The notes: generated from the letters alone by a model not told the origin. 64,000 nucleotides of DNA from Cloacibacterium caeni (GCF_907163125.1 NZ_OU015319.1:992001-1056000), one strand, 5' to 3'; counted from the first letter of the stretch, positions 8,036-16,348 are shown. Numbers and translations: made by a program.

Positions 8036-8857
8036 TTCGTCTTGCTCGTCCATCCTTTTGATAAGTGCATCCCGAAGACTATCGAGGAACTTTGTTCGGT
8101 TTATCTTCCTGCCTTTCAGTTCCAAATAGGAATGGTAGAAATCCCCTAAGTCAATATTAAATATATTTTCAAAAGTCTTGGCGATGATTTTTATATCTGC
8201 ATTACCATTGTCAATTGAACCCTGCGAATGCAGCGAATAAATCAACTCAATGAGTGAAGTTTTACTACCTGTCCAGTTTAGGGGAGGCGTTTCAAGTAGC
8301 TTTCTCTGATTGTTATTGCTCAACTGGTCTTCGAGGTAAACCTGTATCAAGTCGTTGGCAATAATCTTAGCTACCTTGTAATCGTGCGAGGTTGCAAAAT
8401 TATGGTCTGCTTCAAAATAATAGGTGTCTAAACTCAACTTTATATCGTGCTTGCCACGTAAAAAGAATTTATAGTCCAGATGAGTGCTGTTGGTTCTGTA
8501 ATACTTGTAAAATTCCAAATTAGCATCGAAATACCTCTTGATTTTGGAAAGCTCAACATTCAGATATTTCTTGATGATTTTATCGCCGCCTCGTGGTCTT
8601 TTTGTTTCAATCTTGTAAATGGCATTGAAGTAGATGAGCTTCGATACTAATTGAGGCTTTAGCTGTTTGAAAAAAAGTATTTCGGCTTCATCATCTTTAA
8701 ATCCATTCTTCTTAATGTATTTTTTTATCTCCTCAAGTTTCTGCAAGACTAATATAATTGCATTTTCATACGATATCAATGAATTACTTGGCTCATAGGT
8801 CAATTCGTTAATTCTATCGTCTAATTCGTTTATTATAGTTTGGTAATAATTTGTCAT
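8030..8857 (-). CDS. rteC: RteC-type regulator
   Basis: This 275-residue protein matches the RteC family of ICE regulators. The family core is visible as FKQLKPQLVSKLIYFNAIYKIETKRP (about residues 65-90), KYYRTNSTHLDYKFFLRG (about 118-135) and HDYKVAKIIANDLIQVYLE (about 158-177). The C-terminal part has LNWTGSKTSLIELIYSLHSQGSIDNG. In CTnDOT, RteC binds DNA upstream of the excision operon and activates it, and a C-terminal winged helix is the DNA-binding part. Here it stands alone at the left end of the metal island, facing the AT-rich gap, with its own terminator. A second family member lies at 45.8 kb, so this copy may be the remains of another ICE or a paralogue for a second promoter. Confidence 0.85.
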   Translation of the reverse strand: MTNYYQTIINELDDRINELTYEPSNSLISYENAIILVLQKLEEIKKYIKKNGFKDDEAEILFFKQLKPQLVSKLIYFNAIYKIETKRPRGGDKIIKKYLNVELSKIKRYFDANLEFYKYYRTNSTHLDYKFFLRGKHDIKLSLDTYYFEADHNFATSHDYKVAKIIANDLIQVYLEDQLSNNNQRKLLETPPLNWTGSKTSLIELIYSLHSQGSIDNGNADIKIIAKTFENIFNIDLGDFYHSYLELKGRKINRTKFLDSLRDALIKRMDEQDEK

Positions 8858-8897
8858 CGAAAGCGAAATTTAAAGTATGAAACCAATTAAAAAGCAC

Positions 8898-8945
8898 AAA
8901 ATGAGGCAGCAATTGCAGATAGCCCACAATAAATTGCCTCATTTT
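8898..8945 (-). terminator. Hairpin upstream of the left rteC-type gene
   Basis: aaaatgaggca (8898-8908) pairs with tgcctcatttt (8935-8945) around a 26-nt loop. It lies 41 bp upstream of the rteC-type start. It could terminate transcription arriving from the HMA gene or act in the rteC leader. Confidence 0.5.
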
Positions 8946-8970
8946 AGTATGTATTGATTGAGTATAAGAG

Positions 8971-9002
8971 AGCCCTATCCTTAATTAAAACTGGATAGGG
9001 CT
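8971..9002 (-). terminator. Terminator after the HMA chaperone gene
   Basis: agccctatcc (8971-8980) pairs perfectly with ggatagggct (8993-9002), 7 bp beyond the gene's stop codon. No long T run follows on the minus strand. Confidence 0.65.
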
Positions 9003-9008
9003 AAGAGA

Positions 9009-9230
9009 TTAAACCACTAATGGTTCTGCTTTAAAGCCTTTTTTCTTAACGATGGCAACTATTTCATCTTGTGTTATACCCTCTGATTTTACGGTTAAAA
9101 TTTTGTCATTGTTGGCTGTATCTACATTCCATTCGCAGATACCGTCGGTACTGTCCAAATCCGCTTTTACCTTTGATACACAACCGCCACAATTAAGATT
9201 GGTCTTGAACTGAAATTCTGTATTTTCCAT
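9009..9230 (-). CDS. HMA-domain metal chaperone
   Basis: The whole 73-residue protein is one heavy-metal-associated domain with the beta-alpha-beta-beta-alpha-beta layout. The metal loop is LNCGGCVSKV, with the CxxC cysteines at about residues 14 and 17. The usual Met before the first Cys is replaced by Leu-Asn. Such proteins carry Cu(I) or similar soft metals to a P-type ATPase. It is very similar to the 73-residue protein encoded at 14596-14817, which suggests an old duplication flanking the copper-oxidase block. It has its own 21-bp-spaced operator (9298-9334) and a terminator, so it is a monocistronic unit. Confidence 0.88.
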   Translation of the reverse strand: MENTEFQFKTNLNCGGCVSKVKADLDSTDGICEWNVDTANNDKILTVKSEGITQDEIVAIVKKKGFKAEPLVV

Positions 9231-9297
9231 ATTTTTTTAAACTTATTTACTATTGTTTTGAACTGTCGCAAAATTCAACATAATCCCGAAGTCTGCT

Positions 9298-9334
9298 ATT
9301 GTGATATTCCGGGTTTAATTTGTGACTTTTACTG
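9298..9334 (-). promoter_or_regulatory. 21-bp-spaced direct-repeat operator, copy 1
   Basis: Half-sites tgtga at 9300 and 9321 lie exactly 21 bp apart, followed by cttttactg. The site is 68 bp upstream of the HMA gene start. It is the same element as the twelve others listed. Confidence 0.75.
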
Positions 9335-9352
9335 TTTTCCTGTTACAGACTA

Positions 9353-10305
9353 TTAATGGTTGTGCGTGTGGTGGCTGTGGTCTTCTACCGATTTTTCGCC
9401 TTCTGATACGGTAATAGTAAAATCTGCCGTATGTACCACATTGTTTATTTTGAACTGTGCCCACAATCTATAAAGCCCTGCTTTTTTGATAAGCGTTTCG
9501 GCATAGATTGGGAAATTCTCTTTTGATACCGGGTGTATATGTAGAAAATCCTTATTAGTTTTACTTATCATTACGATATGGGCAGTCGCTCCGAGATAAT
9601 TCTGCATATCCTTTTCCTCTAATTTCTTGCCGTCCTTTTCTACCGAAAATTGCAAGCCCTGATTTCTGTTTGTTTTAAAGTCTTCGCCGTTAAGCAGCGT
9701 TACCGTAAAACCATCTACGGTTGAAACCAATTTTGTCTTTAAATCGGCTGTTTGTGTTGCTGCCGTACCTTTTACCTCAATGGTTTGCTTATTGACCTCT
9801 CCCTCGGCTCCGTTCGGTTTGTAGTCGGTAAATAACAGGTATTTACCTGCTGTAGGGAATGTTTCTGAAACCTTATAAGAACCGTCTGCCTGTTCTTCGG
9901 GGTGGATATGGTCAAACCAGGTCAGTTCTTCATTCACTACCAAAAGGTGCATTTTCATTTCGTGCACTACTTCCAACGGTACATTTTTACCGTGTTCACT
10001 AATGGCGATGGATAGATTAGTTGGTTTACCTGCTTCCACATTTTGCGGGTCGGCAGCCACTTTTACTTCATACTGGCTTTTCTCTTTATTAACAGGGCTC
10101 AAAGCCATACCACATTTAGGGCATTTATCGCCTTTGTTTCCTTTTACTTCCGGGTGCATCGGACAAGCGTATGCGCTGTCGTGATTTGCGTGCTGATGTG
10201 CATTCATATCCTCTGATTTTTTATTATTACTTTCTGAATTGTTGCAGGCAGATAACGCTGCCAGTGAAACAACCGTGCTTAGTAATATGGTTTTAAATTA
10301 TTCAT
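9353..10305 (-). pseudogene. Heavy-metal-binding (HMBD) lipoprotein with frameshift in the signal peptide
   Basis: The intact frame begins at residue MNAHQ (10207). Translation further upstream in the same frame gives a lipoprotein signal, ILLSTVVSLAALSAC, with the lipobox Cys. The natural ATG at 10305 is in another frame and reaches a stop after eight codons. Adding one A to the run at 10291-10294 would restore MNNLKTILLS and join the two. The mature part starts with a metal-binding module (YACPMHPEVKG..KCPKCGMAL, residues 14-37 of the shortened form). A domain of roughly 200 residues with several His and Met follows, ending in a His-rich tail. It would be a periplasmic copper-binding lipoprotein. 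The break is either a real inactivating indel or a sequencing error. The operator at 10359-10394 is retained. Confidence 0.8.
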
Positions 10306-10358
10306 TTATTTATCTCTCTTATTACAATACAAATTTCCGCATTAAATGGGTTGTATCT

Positions 10359-10394
10359 ATTGTGATATTCTTTGTTTGATTTACGATTTTTACT
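10359..10394 (-). promoter_or_regulatory. 21-bp-spaced direct-repeat operator, copy 2
   Basis: Half-sites tgtga (10361) and tacga (10382) are 21 bp apart, with the trailing tttttactg. The site is 54 bp upstream of the ATG at 10305 of the metal-binding lipoprotein and overlaps the 3' end of the MFS gene. Confidence 0.7.
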
Positions 10395-11586
10395 GATTGC
10401 TAACGCTGTTCTTTTGGCTCATTACAATCCTGATAACCGCTATCAATGTGATGATAAGCATCGGTATCAGTACAATGTTTACGCCATTCCAACCCCAGTA
10501 ATTAAACAGGCTGCCTGCAAAGAAGCTAGCAATACTGATTACTGCAAAAACCGTGAAATCGTGGAAAGCCTGCGTTTTTTCTTTCTCTTCGGGACGGTAC
10601 ACTTTGGTAAGCAATGACGAACCGCCGATAAACAGGAAGTTCCAACCTAAGCCCACGATGAACAATGCGGAAACGAAATGCGCAAAGCCTGTTCCCATCA
10701 GGGCAATGATGATGTACAGGAACAAAATCGCCAAACCGGAAATAATGATACGGTAAACGCCGAATTTCTGAATAAGCATACCTGTAAAGAATGACGGCAG
10801 GAACATACCTAATACGTGCCACTGGATAACCGTTGCGGAGCTGTCGGACGAATGCCCTACGCTGTGCATTGCTATCGGGGTAACAGTCATAGACATTCCC
10901 ATTACGGCAAATGCGGTAGATGATGCCAGTATTGCAAGTATGGTATCTTTATTCTTAATGATTTCTTTTAACGGGCGACCTTTCTTTACCGCTTCATTGG
11001 TTTGTACCGCAGATGTTCTTTGCAGCTTTAAAAAGGAAACAACACCCAAAGCGACCACGCTTAACAGGATAATAGAAAAGTAGGGATAAGCGTAAGGAAC
11101 CGCCCCTAAATGCTGCGTAAACCTCGCTAAGTTGGGTCCTGCGAATGCTGCAACAATGCCACCTGCAATAACAAAAGAAATTGCCTTGCTTTTCGCATAG
11201 TCGGGAATGGCATCAGCCGCCGCAAAACGATAGTATTGCGAAAAGCCTTGATAAGTACCAATGAGCATATTACCCACTGAAAACAGCCAAAAGGAATTTT
11301 GGATAATACCGTACCACGAAACCAAACCCGACAAAACACCTATCAGTGTACCTATCATAAAGGCATTGCGCTGACCTAATTTTCTAATAATGAGGGATGC
11401 GGGTATCATCATACCTGCCGTACCTACGGTAATCATTGCCAATGGTAAGGTCGCCAGATTTTTATCGGGAGCCATTTGTAAGCCTACCACACCCGAAAGT
11501 GTAATGACCAATATGGATGCAGTCTGGAACAACGCCTGCGAGGTAAACAGTAGATACACGTTGTTCCATTTTATTTTTGCTGTCAT
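10390..11586 (-). CDS. MFS transporter
   Basis: This 398-residue integral membrane protein has about 12 hydrophobic segments, the usual size of the major facilitator superfamily. A central loop (about residues 190-210, TNEAVKKGRPLKEIIKNKD) separates the two six-helix bundles. The segment SLIIRKLGQRNAFMIG resembles the cytoplasmic loop 2-3 motif of the family. The substrate cannot be read from sequence. Its place between a metal-binding lipoprotein and a multicopper oxidase, and its own copper-type operator, suggest export of a copper complex or a chalkophore-like molecule. That is inference. Confidence 0.85.
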   Translation of the reverse strand: MTAKIKWNNVYLLFTSQALFQTASILVITLSGVVGLQMAPDKNLATLPLAMITVGTAGMMIPASLIIRKLGQRNAFMIGTLIGVLSGLVSWYGIIQNSFWLFSVGNMLIGTYQGFSQYYRFAAADAIPDYAKSKAISFVIAGGIVAAFAGPNLARFTQHLGAVPYAYPYFSIILLSVVALGVVSFLKLQRTSAVQTNEAVKKGRPLKEIIKNKDTILAILASSTAFAVMGMSMTVTPIAMHSVGHSSDSSATVIQWHVLGMFLPSFFTGMLIQKFGVYRIIISGLAILFLYIIIALMGTGFAHFVSALFIVGLGWNFLFIGGSSLLTKVYRPEEKEKTQAFHDFTVFAVISIASFFAGSLFNYWGWNGVNIVLIPMLIITLIAVIRIVMSQKNSVSNQ

Positions 11587-11634
11587 AATCTTAAAATTTA
11601 TGATGCAAAATTGGCAATTTGTTTCGGGCTGCCT

Positions 11635-11671
11635 ATTGTGATATTTCTTGTTTGATTTGTGAGGTTTACTG
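11635..11671 (-). promoter_or_regulatory. 21-bp-spaced direct-repeat operator, copy 3
   Basis: Half-sites tgtga at 11637 and 11658 are 21 bp apart and followed by ggtttactg. The site is 49 bp upstream of the MFS start and close to the consensus of the family. Confidence 0.78.
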
Positions 11672-11696
11672 ATTTAGTCTGGTATTGTAAATGCAA

Positions 11697-11726
11697 AAAG
11701 GTTATAGCATAACCGCTACAACCTTT
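11697..11726 (-). terminator. Terminator of the multicopper oxidase gene
   Basis: aaaggttatagc (11697-11708) pairs with gctacaaccttt (11715-11726) with one mismatch. A run of T follows on the minus strand. It lies 23 bp after the stop codon. Confidence 0.8.
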
Positions 11727-11749
11727 GTCTATTTTATGAATGAAATCCT

Positions 11750-14050
11750 TTAGTAATTGAGCGAAAGTCCTGCACCAAAGCCCATATCACTATCATAGTG
11801 CGCCCTGATACCGATATGCCTCGTCAAAATGTACCGCAGGTCTGCCATATATTCCAAATCGGTATTGACCATAAACCCGGCTCTTAACCGTCTGGAGATA
11901 GGTATATCCTCCCGCATCAATGATACCCTGAAAATACCGTCGTGGTAAACTTCTGCCTGTACGTTGACCAACATCGGCAAGGTGTACATTACCCCTAAGC
12001 TCACAGCAGCTCGGTTGTCTTTTTTATTAACCTGTCCGAAGAGGTTTTTCTCGTGCTCGTCCATTCCCATTCTGCGGTATCGCCAATCGAAACCGACAAA
12101 AGGCATCAGCCATTGCATTTTACCAATGTAACGTCCCAAATGCGTTTCCACTTCATAGCCGTGCATATCATTATAGCCTAAACGCCATTCCGTACCCAAA
12201 CTGTAACGGGCGTTCATCAACATTGCTTCTCCGTCAATACCATTGGTCGCAAAATCACTTTGAGCCATCAAATGTGGCATATTGCTTTCACGCTGCAACA
12301 TTTTATATGCTTTTTCCTTATTGGGTAAATACGGATTTTTGTAATCATCCACAGCGAAAACCCTATTCATACCTGCCATCATATGATACAGGATATGACA
12401 ATGGAAAAACCAATCACCCTCGGTATTCGCAAGGAACTCTATCGTATCGGTTTCCATCGGCATAATGTCGATGATGTTTTTCATCGGTGCATTTTCGCCG
12501 TGCTCATTCAGCACCCTGAAATCAAAACCGTGCAGGTGTATCGGGTGGCGCATCATTGAGTTATTATAAATCGTAATCCTCAATACTTCGCCTTTTTTAA
12601 CAGGTATCTTATCTGTTTCTGCCAAAACCTTGTTATCCATACTCCAAACGTAACGGTTCATATTTCCCGTTAAGGTAAATTTCAGTTCCTTAACCGGGGC
12701 ATCAGCCGGAAGCGTGGTATTATGCGGCGATTTCAACATTGCGTAATTGAGCGTTTTAATGTCGCTCAACGCATTAGCATTATAACGGTTGGGGTCTTCG
12801 TCGCTATTCATCTTATGGTCGCCGTGATGCTCCATAGACGGTGCTGTACCCTTGTTTTTTTTGCTCTTTTCCTCGCCTGTAATCTCCGGGTACATCACTA
12901 CGTTCATATCCATTTGGTTCAGGCTCATATTCATTCCCATATCTTCCAGGTCGCCGTTCATCTTCATCATATCGTTCATCATTTGCATACCCTCAAAATA
13001 TTTCAGGCGTGGCATTTCCCCGACCAATTGTTTTGTACCGTTGCCAATAAAATAGCTTGTGGATTGGGTACGGTCTTCGGTGGTTGCCATAAATTCAAAG
13101 GCTTTGCCGTCCTCGGGAATGGTAACAACCACATCGTAAGTTTCCGATACAGCAATAATCAGCCTGTCCACTTCCACAGGCTCCACATCGTTGCCATCAC
13201 TCGCCACTACGGTAATTTTACCGCCTGCATAGCGCAGCCAAAAGTAAGACGATGCACCCCCATTGGAAATGCGTAAACGTACTTTATCGCCTGCTTTTAA
13301 GGGCTTGCCGTCAATGCTTTTTAAATCGGTATGATGATTACCGTTCATCATTACACGGTCGTAATACACATCGCTCACGTCCATTGCCAACATACGCTTC
13401 CATTCGTTGTTCAGCTTGGTTTTGAATTTTCCGCTTCTAATGGCTTCGGCGTAGCTTTGTGTTGCGCCTTTCCTTATCGCAAACCAGTCGCTTGCTGCGT
13501 GCAGCATACGGTGTACATTTTCGGGCTTCAGGTTCGTCCATTCGCTTAGCATTATGGGAATTTCCGGTAAATCGTCAATTCCTTTCCTAAATGTTTTATC
13601 ATCAGCCCTTTTGCGCATTATAAAGCTGCCGTACATTCCAATCTGTTCCTGCAATCCCGAATGTGAGTGATACCAATGCGTTCCGTTCTGAATAATCGGA
13701 AATCGGTAAGTATAAGTTGCGCCCGGCTCAATCGGCATTTGCGTTAAGAAAGGTACGCCGTCTTCCTTATTCGGCAGGAACAAGCCGTGCCAGTGCAGGG
13801 ATGTACTTTCTTTTAACTGGTTATGCACTACGATTTCTGCCGTGTCGCCCTCTGTAAATTCAAGCGTGGGCATCGGGATTTGCCCGTTTACAGCAATTGC
13901 CCTCTTTTCCTTGCCCGCATAATTTACAAGCGTATCTTTTACATACAGGTCGTAATGAACTACCTTTTGTGCAATGCTGACTTGTGATATAAAGATTGCC
14001 AACAGGGTTAGCGGCAACAGCTTTTTGTAAAGAAATTTTTGATTATCCAT
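11750..14050 (-). CDS. copA: Multicopper oxidase with extra C-terminal domain
   Basis: I chose the ATG at 14050 (766 residues). It is followed by a clean signal peptide (KKLLPLTLLAIFISQVSIAQ), and a longer start would run into the upstream terminator hairpin. The three cupredoxin domains carry all four copper motifs: HWHG, HWYHSHSG, HPIHLHG and HCHILYHMMAGM. A Met-rich stretch (about residues 365-390, with MMNDMMKMNG and MGMNM) is typical of CopA/PcoA-type cuprous oxidases. After the last copper motif the protein goes on for about 160 residues with alternating aromatic strands and a C-terminal aromatic residue, resembling a CopB-like outer-membrane barrel. It should oxidise Cu(I) in the periplasm. 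The symbol is the plasmid-type copA of copper resistance, not the ATPase. Confidence 0.9.
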   Translation of the reverse strand: MDNQKFLYKKLLPLTLLAIFISQVSIAQKVVHYDLYVKDTLVNYAGKEKRAIAVNGQIPMPTLEFTEGDTAEIVVHNQLKESTSLHWHGLFLPNKEDGVPFLTQMPIEPGATYTYRFPIIQNGTHWYHSHSGLQEQIGMYGSFIMRKRADDKTFRKGIDDLPEIPIMLSEWTNLKPENVHRMLHAASDWFAIRKGATQSYAEAIRSGKFKTKLNNEWKRMLAMDVSDVYYDRVMMNGNHHTDLKSIDGKPLKAGDKVRLRISNGGASSYFWLRYAGGKITVVASDGNDVEPVEVDRLIIAVSETYDVVVTIPEDGKAFEFMATTEDRTQSTSYFIGNGTKQLVGEMPRLKYFEGMQMMNDMMKMNGDLEDMGMNMSLNQMDMNVVMYPEITGEEKSKKNKGTAPSMEHHGDHKMNSDEDPNRYNANALSDIKTLNYAMLKSPHNTTLPADAPVKELKFTLTGNMNRYVWSMDNKVLAETDKIPVKKGEVLRITIYNNSMMRHPIHLHGFDFRVLNEHGENAPMKNIIDIMPMETDTIEFLANTEGDWFFHCHILYHMMAGMNRVFAVDDYKNPYLPNKEKAYKMLQRESNMPHLMAQSDFATNGIDGEAMLMNARYSLGTEWRLGYNDMHGYEVETHLGRYIGKMQWLMPFVGFDWRYRRMGMDEHEKNLFGQVNKKDNRAAVSLGVMYTLPMLVNVQAEVYHDGIFRVSLMREDIPISRRLRAGFMVNTDLEYMADLRYILTRHIGIRAHYDSDMGFGAGLSLNY

Positions 14051-14079
14051 TTTAAAAATCGCATTGGTTATAAAGATTA

Positions 14080-14108
14080 AAAGGCATTGCCCATTGAGCA
14101 ATGCCTTT
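14080..14108 (-). terminator. Terminator between DUF3347 gene and multicopper oxidase
   Basis: aaaggcattgc (14080-14090) pairs perfectly with gcaatgccttt (14098-14108), followed by T-rich sequence on the minus strand. It lies between two genes that otherwise look like one operon, so it may reduce rather than stop read-through. Confidence 0.7.
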
Positions 14109-14116
14109 GTGGGTTA

Positions 14117-14560
14117 TTATTTAGTTTCGGTAACTTTACCACAAGTAAGCATAGAAGAACCGTAGTAAGGATTTTTAATCTCCTTTTCTTTGCTTAACCA
14201 ATATGCTTTTTTCATCGGGCAATATTGGTAGTAAACGGGTTGGTTTACTTTGTCTGATGATTTTACCACTTTCCACAGTACGGTTGATACTTCGTTGAAA
14301 GCGGCTCTTTGCTTTTCAAGGTTGTTACCTGCCTTACTTAATTTGTCGGTGGCTTTCTGCAATTCTGCTTTCTGTGCAAAATCGCCCTCGCTCTTAACGG
14401 CTTCGTTCAGTGCGCTAATGGCGGTGCTTGCCGCTTTACTATCGCTGCTTACCAAAGCATTTTTTACGCTGATGTAGTTGTTCAGCAGGTTGCCTGTATT
14501 TTGCGCAAAGGCAGAAAATCCAAACAACATTACGGTCATTGCTACTATTAACTTTTTCAT
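14117..14560 (-). CDS. DUF3347 periplasmic protein
   Basis: The 147-residue product has a signal peptide (MKKLIVAMTVMLFGFSAFAQ, cleavage near residue 20). A helical DUF3347-type domain follows, rich in Ala, Lys and Ser. The C-terminal part contains YCPMKKAYWL and, 30 residues later, MLTCG, giving a Cys-Met and a Met-Cys pair that could bind Cu(I). DUF3347 proteins are common next to copper efflux genes of Bacteroidota, and a periplasmic copper-binding role is the usual guess. It lies 35 bp downstream of an HMA chaperone gene and shares that gene's two operators. Confidence 0.85.
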   Translation of the reverse strand: MKKLIVAMTVMLFGFSAFAQNTGNLLNNYISVKNALVSSDSKAASTAISALNEAVKSEGDFAQKAELQKATDKLSKAGNNLEKQRAAFNEVSTVLWKVVKSSDKVNQPVYYQYCPMKKAYWLSKEKEIKNPYYGSSMLTCGKVTETK

Positions 14561-14595
14561 TTTTTTATCCTTTTTAATAATGAGTGAATGGCTGA

Positions 14596-14817
14596 TTATT
14601 CTGAAATGGGTTCAGCTTTAAACCCTTTTTTCTTGATGATGGCGACAACCTCGTCTTCGGTAATGCCCTCTGCTTTTACAGTCAGGATTTTATCGGCGTT
14701 GGTCGTATCAACGTTCCATTCGCAGATACCGCCTGCGTTATCTAAATCTGCCTGCACTTTTGATACACAGTTGCTGCAATTAAGGTTTGTCTTGAATTGA
14801 AGATTTTTGCTTTCCAT
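14596..14817 (-). CDS. HMA-domain metal chaperone (second copy)
   Basis: This is a single 73-residue heavy-metal-associated domain with metal loop LNCSNCVSKV and the same length and ending (KKKGFKAEP) as the protein encoded at 9009-9230. Most residues agree between the two. The copies flank the lipoprotein, MFS, oxidase and DUF3347 genes, which fits a duplication followed by divergence. It is the first gene of a unit with the DUF3347 gene. Two operator copies (14878 and 14938) lie upstream, more than for any other gene here. A role in moving Cu(I) in the cytoplasm is inferred from the family. Confidence 0.88.
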   Translation of the reverse strand: MESKNLQFKTNLNCSNCVSKVQADLDNAGGICEWNVDTTNADKILTVKAEGITEDEVVAIIKKKGFKAEPISE

Positions 14818-14877
14818 TGTCTTGAACTTTTATTTGTTTTTGCTGATACAAAAATCGGTAGATAATGCGCTAAGCTG

Positions 14878-14914
14878 TTTGTGAAATTCCTTGTTTGATT
14901 TATGATATTTACTG
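14878..14914 (-). promoter_or_regulatory. 21-bp-spaced direct-repeat operator, copy 4
   Basis: Half-sites tgtga (14880) and tatga (14901) are 21 bp apart, then tatttactg. The site is 61 bp upstream of the second HMA gene and forms a tandem with copy 5. Confidence 0.75.
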
Positions 14915-14937
14915 ATTGCATTTCAAAAACGGTTCCG

Positions 14938-14974
14938 CTTGTAATATTCCGGCTTTGTTTTATGACTTTTACTG
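14938..14974 (-). promoter_or_regulatory. 21-bp-spaced direct-repeat operator, copy 5
   Basis: Half-sites tgtaa (14940) and tatga (14961) are 21 bp apart, then cttttactg. It lies 60 bp beyond copy 4. The doubling may give tighter control, or this copy may serve the divergent hpd gene. Confidence 0.65.
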
Positions 14975-15113
14975 ATTATAGTGCTCGTTCAGAATAAGCG
15001 GAATACTTTTATCGAAGTATAACGCTAACTGTTTTATAAAATGGCTATCAAAACCTTTCTCTCCGTTTTGCATCGGGCTATGTTGTAGCTTCGGGTTCCC
15101 AACCCCAACACGA

Positions 15114-15136
15114 TTGCACAAATCTTCTTTGTGCAA
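15114..15136 (+). promoter_or_regulatory. Hairpin in the hpd leader
   Basis: A perfect 9-bp inverted repeat, ttgcacaaa (15114-15122) and tttgtgcaa (15128-15136), with a 5-nt loop lies 52 bp upstream of hpd. It may be an operator or a leader hairpin. The rest of the 200-bp gap 14980-15187 shows no gene. Confidence 0.5.
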
Positions 15137-15187
15137 CAATCTTTATTGCAAAATCACACATAACATAATTTTTAAAAATCATATATA

Positions 15188-16348
15188 ATGACAAACGATT
15201 TAAAGAACGTCGAATATGGCTTGGATAAGATATTCGAGGGCGCACAAGATTTTTTACCGATTTTAGGAACAGACTACGTGGAATTTTATGTAGGCAATGC
15301 GAAACAGGCTGCTCACTATTACAAATCAGCTTTCGGGTTTCAGTCGTTGGCGTATGCCGGACTGGAAACAGGCTTACAGGACAGGGCTTCTTACGTGGTA
15401 AAGCAGGACAAAGTGAGACTGGTATTAACGACCGGGATGCGCTCTAATTCCGAAATTAACGGACACGTAAAGAAGCACGGCGACGGCATCAAAGTAGTGG
15501 GTCTTTGGGTAGAAGATGCCCGCAAAGCCTTTGAAGAAACCACGAAAAGAGGTGCTAAAGCCTATATGGAACCAACTGTAACTACCGATGAAAACGGCGA
15601 AGTGGTACAATCGGGCATTTATGCGTATGGCGAAACGATTTTTATGTTTACCGAACGCAAAAACTACAACGGTATATTTATGCCGGGCTATGAGCAATGG
15701 GAAACCGAATATAACCCTGCGCCTGCGGGACTAAAATATATTGACCATATGGTGGGCAATGTGGACTGGAACCAAATGGACACCTGGGTAAAATGGTTTG
15801 AGGATGTAATGGGATTTGAGAACTTCCTGTCATTCGATGATAAGCAGGTTTCTACCGAATATTCTGCCCTGATGTCTAAAGTAATGGCAAACGGTAACGG
15901 CAGAATTAAATTCCCGATAAACGAACCCGCAGAGGGCAAAAAGAAATCACAGATTGAAGAGTACCTTGAATTTTACGAGGGCGAGGGCGTTCAGCATATT
16001 GCCGTAACTACGGATGATATTGTAAAGACCGTAAACGACCTGAAATCAAGAGGGGTTGAATTTCTGTCAAGACCGCCACAAGCGTATTATGATGCCATTC
16101 CTGAACGCTTAAAAGCGCATATGCACCGCTTTAAAGAAGATATCAAGGAATTGCAGGAGTTGGGTATTCTGATTGATGCGGACGAAGAGGGCTATTTGTT
16201 ACAAATCTTTACCAAACCAGTTGAAGACCGTCCTACATTTTTCTTTGAGGTTATTCAAAGAATGGGTGCAAGAGGTTTCGGCGCAGGAAACTTTAAGGCA
16301 TTGTTCCAATCTATCGAAAGAGAGCAAGAACGCAGAGGAACATTATAA
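15188..16348 (+). CDS. hpd: 4-Hydroxyphenylpyruvate dioxygenase
   Basis: The 386-residue product has the usual length of the family and two vicinal-oxygen-chelate halves. Iron ligands are visible as His in YIDHMVGNVD (about residue 188), His in GVQHIAVTTDDI (about residue 269) and Glu in FFEVIQRMG (about residue 358). The C-terminal GFGAGNFKALFQSIE is also a hallmark. It converts 4-hydroxyphenylpyruvate to homogentisate in tyrosine breakdown. No other tyrosine-catabolism gene is near, so it is isolated metabolic cargo, or a source of homogentisate-derived pigment that could reduce metals. The latter is inference. A terminator follows at 16364. Confidence 0.95.
   Translation: MTNDLKNVEYGLDKIFEGAQDFLPILGTDYVEFYVGNAKQAAHYYKSAFGFQSLAYAGLETGLQDRASYVVKQDKVRLVLTTGMRSNSEINGHVKKHGDGIKVVGLWVEDARKAFEETTKRGAKAYMEPTVTTDENGEVVQSGIYAYGETIFMFTERKNYNGIFMPGYEQWETEYNPAPAGLKYIDHMVGNVDWNQMDTWVKWFEDVMGFENFLSFDDKQVSTEYSALMSKVMANGNGRIKFPINEPAEGKKKSQIEEYLEFYEGEGVQHIAVTTDDIVKTVNDLKSRGVEFLSRPPQAYYDAIPERLKAHMHRFKEDIKELQELGILIDADEEGYLLQIFTKPVEDRPTFFFEVIQRMGARGFGAGNFKALFQSIEREQERRGTL

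Noticed and set aside
12722-13276. 184-codon plus-strand open frame opposite the multicopper oxidase
   Set aside because: It is an antisense shadow of the oxidase, with His/Phe-rich sequence and no homology I recognise.
15081-15141. tRNA-like sequence before hpd (ggttcccaacccc)
   Set aside because: The T-arm-like run lacks the GTTCGAATC core, and no acceptor stem or anticodon arm can be folded.
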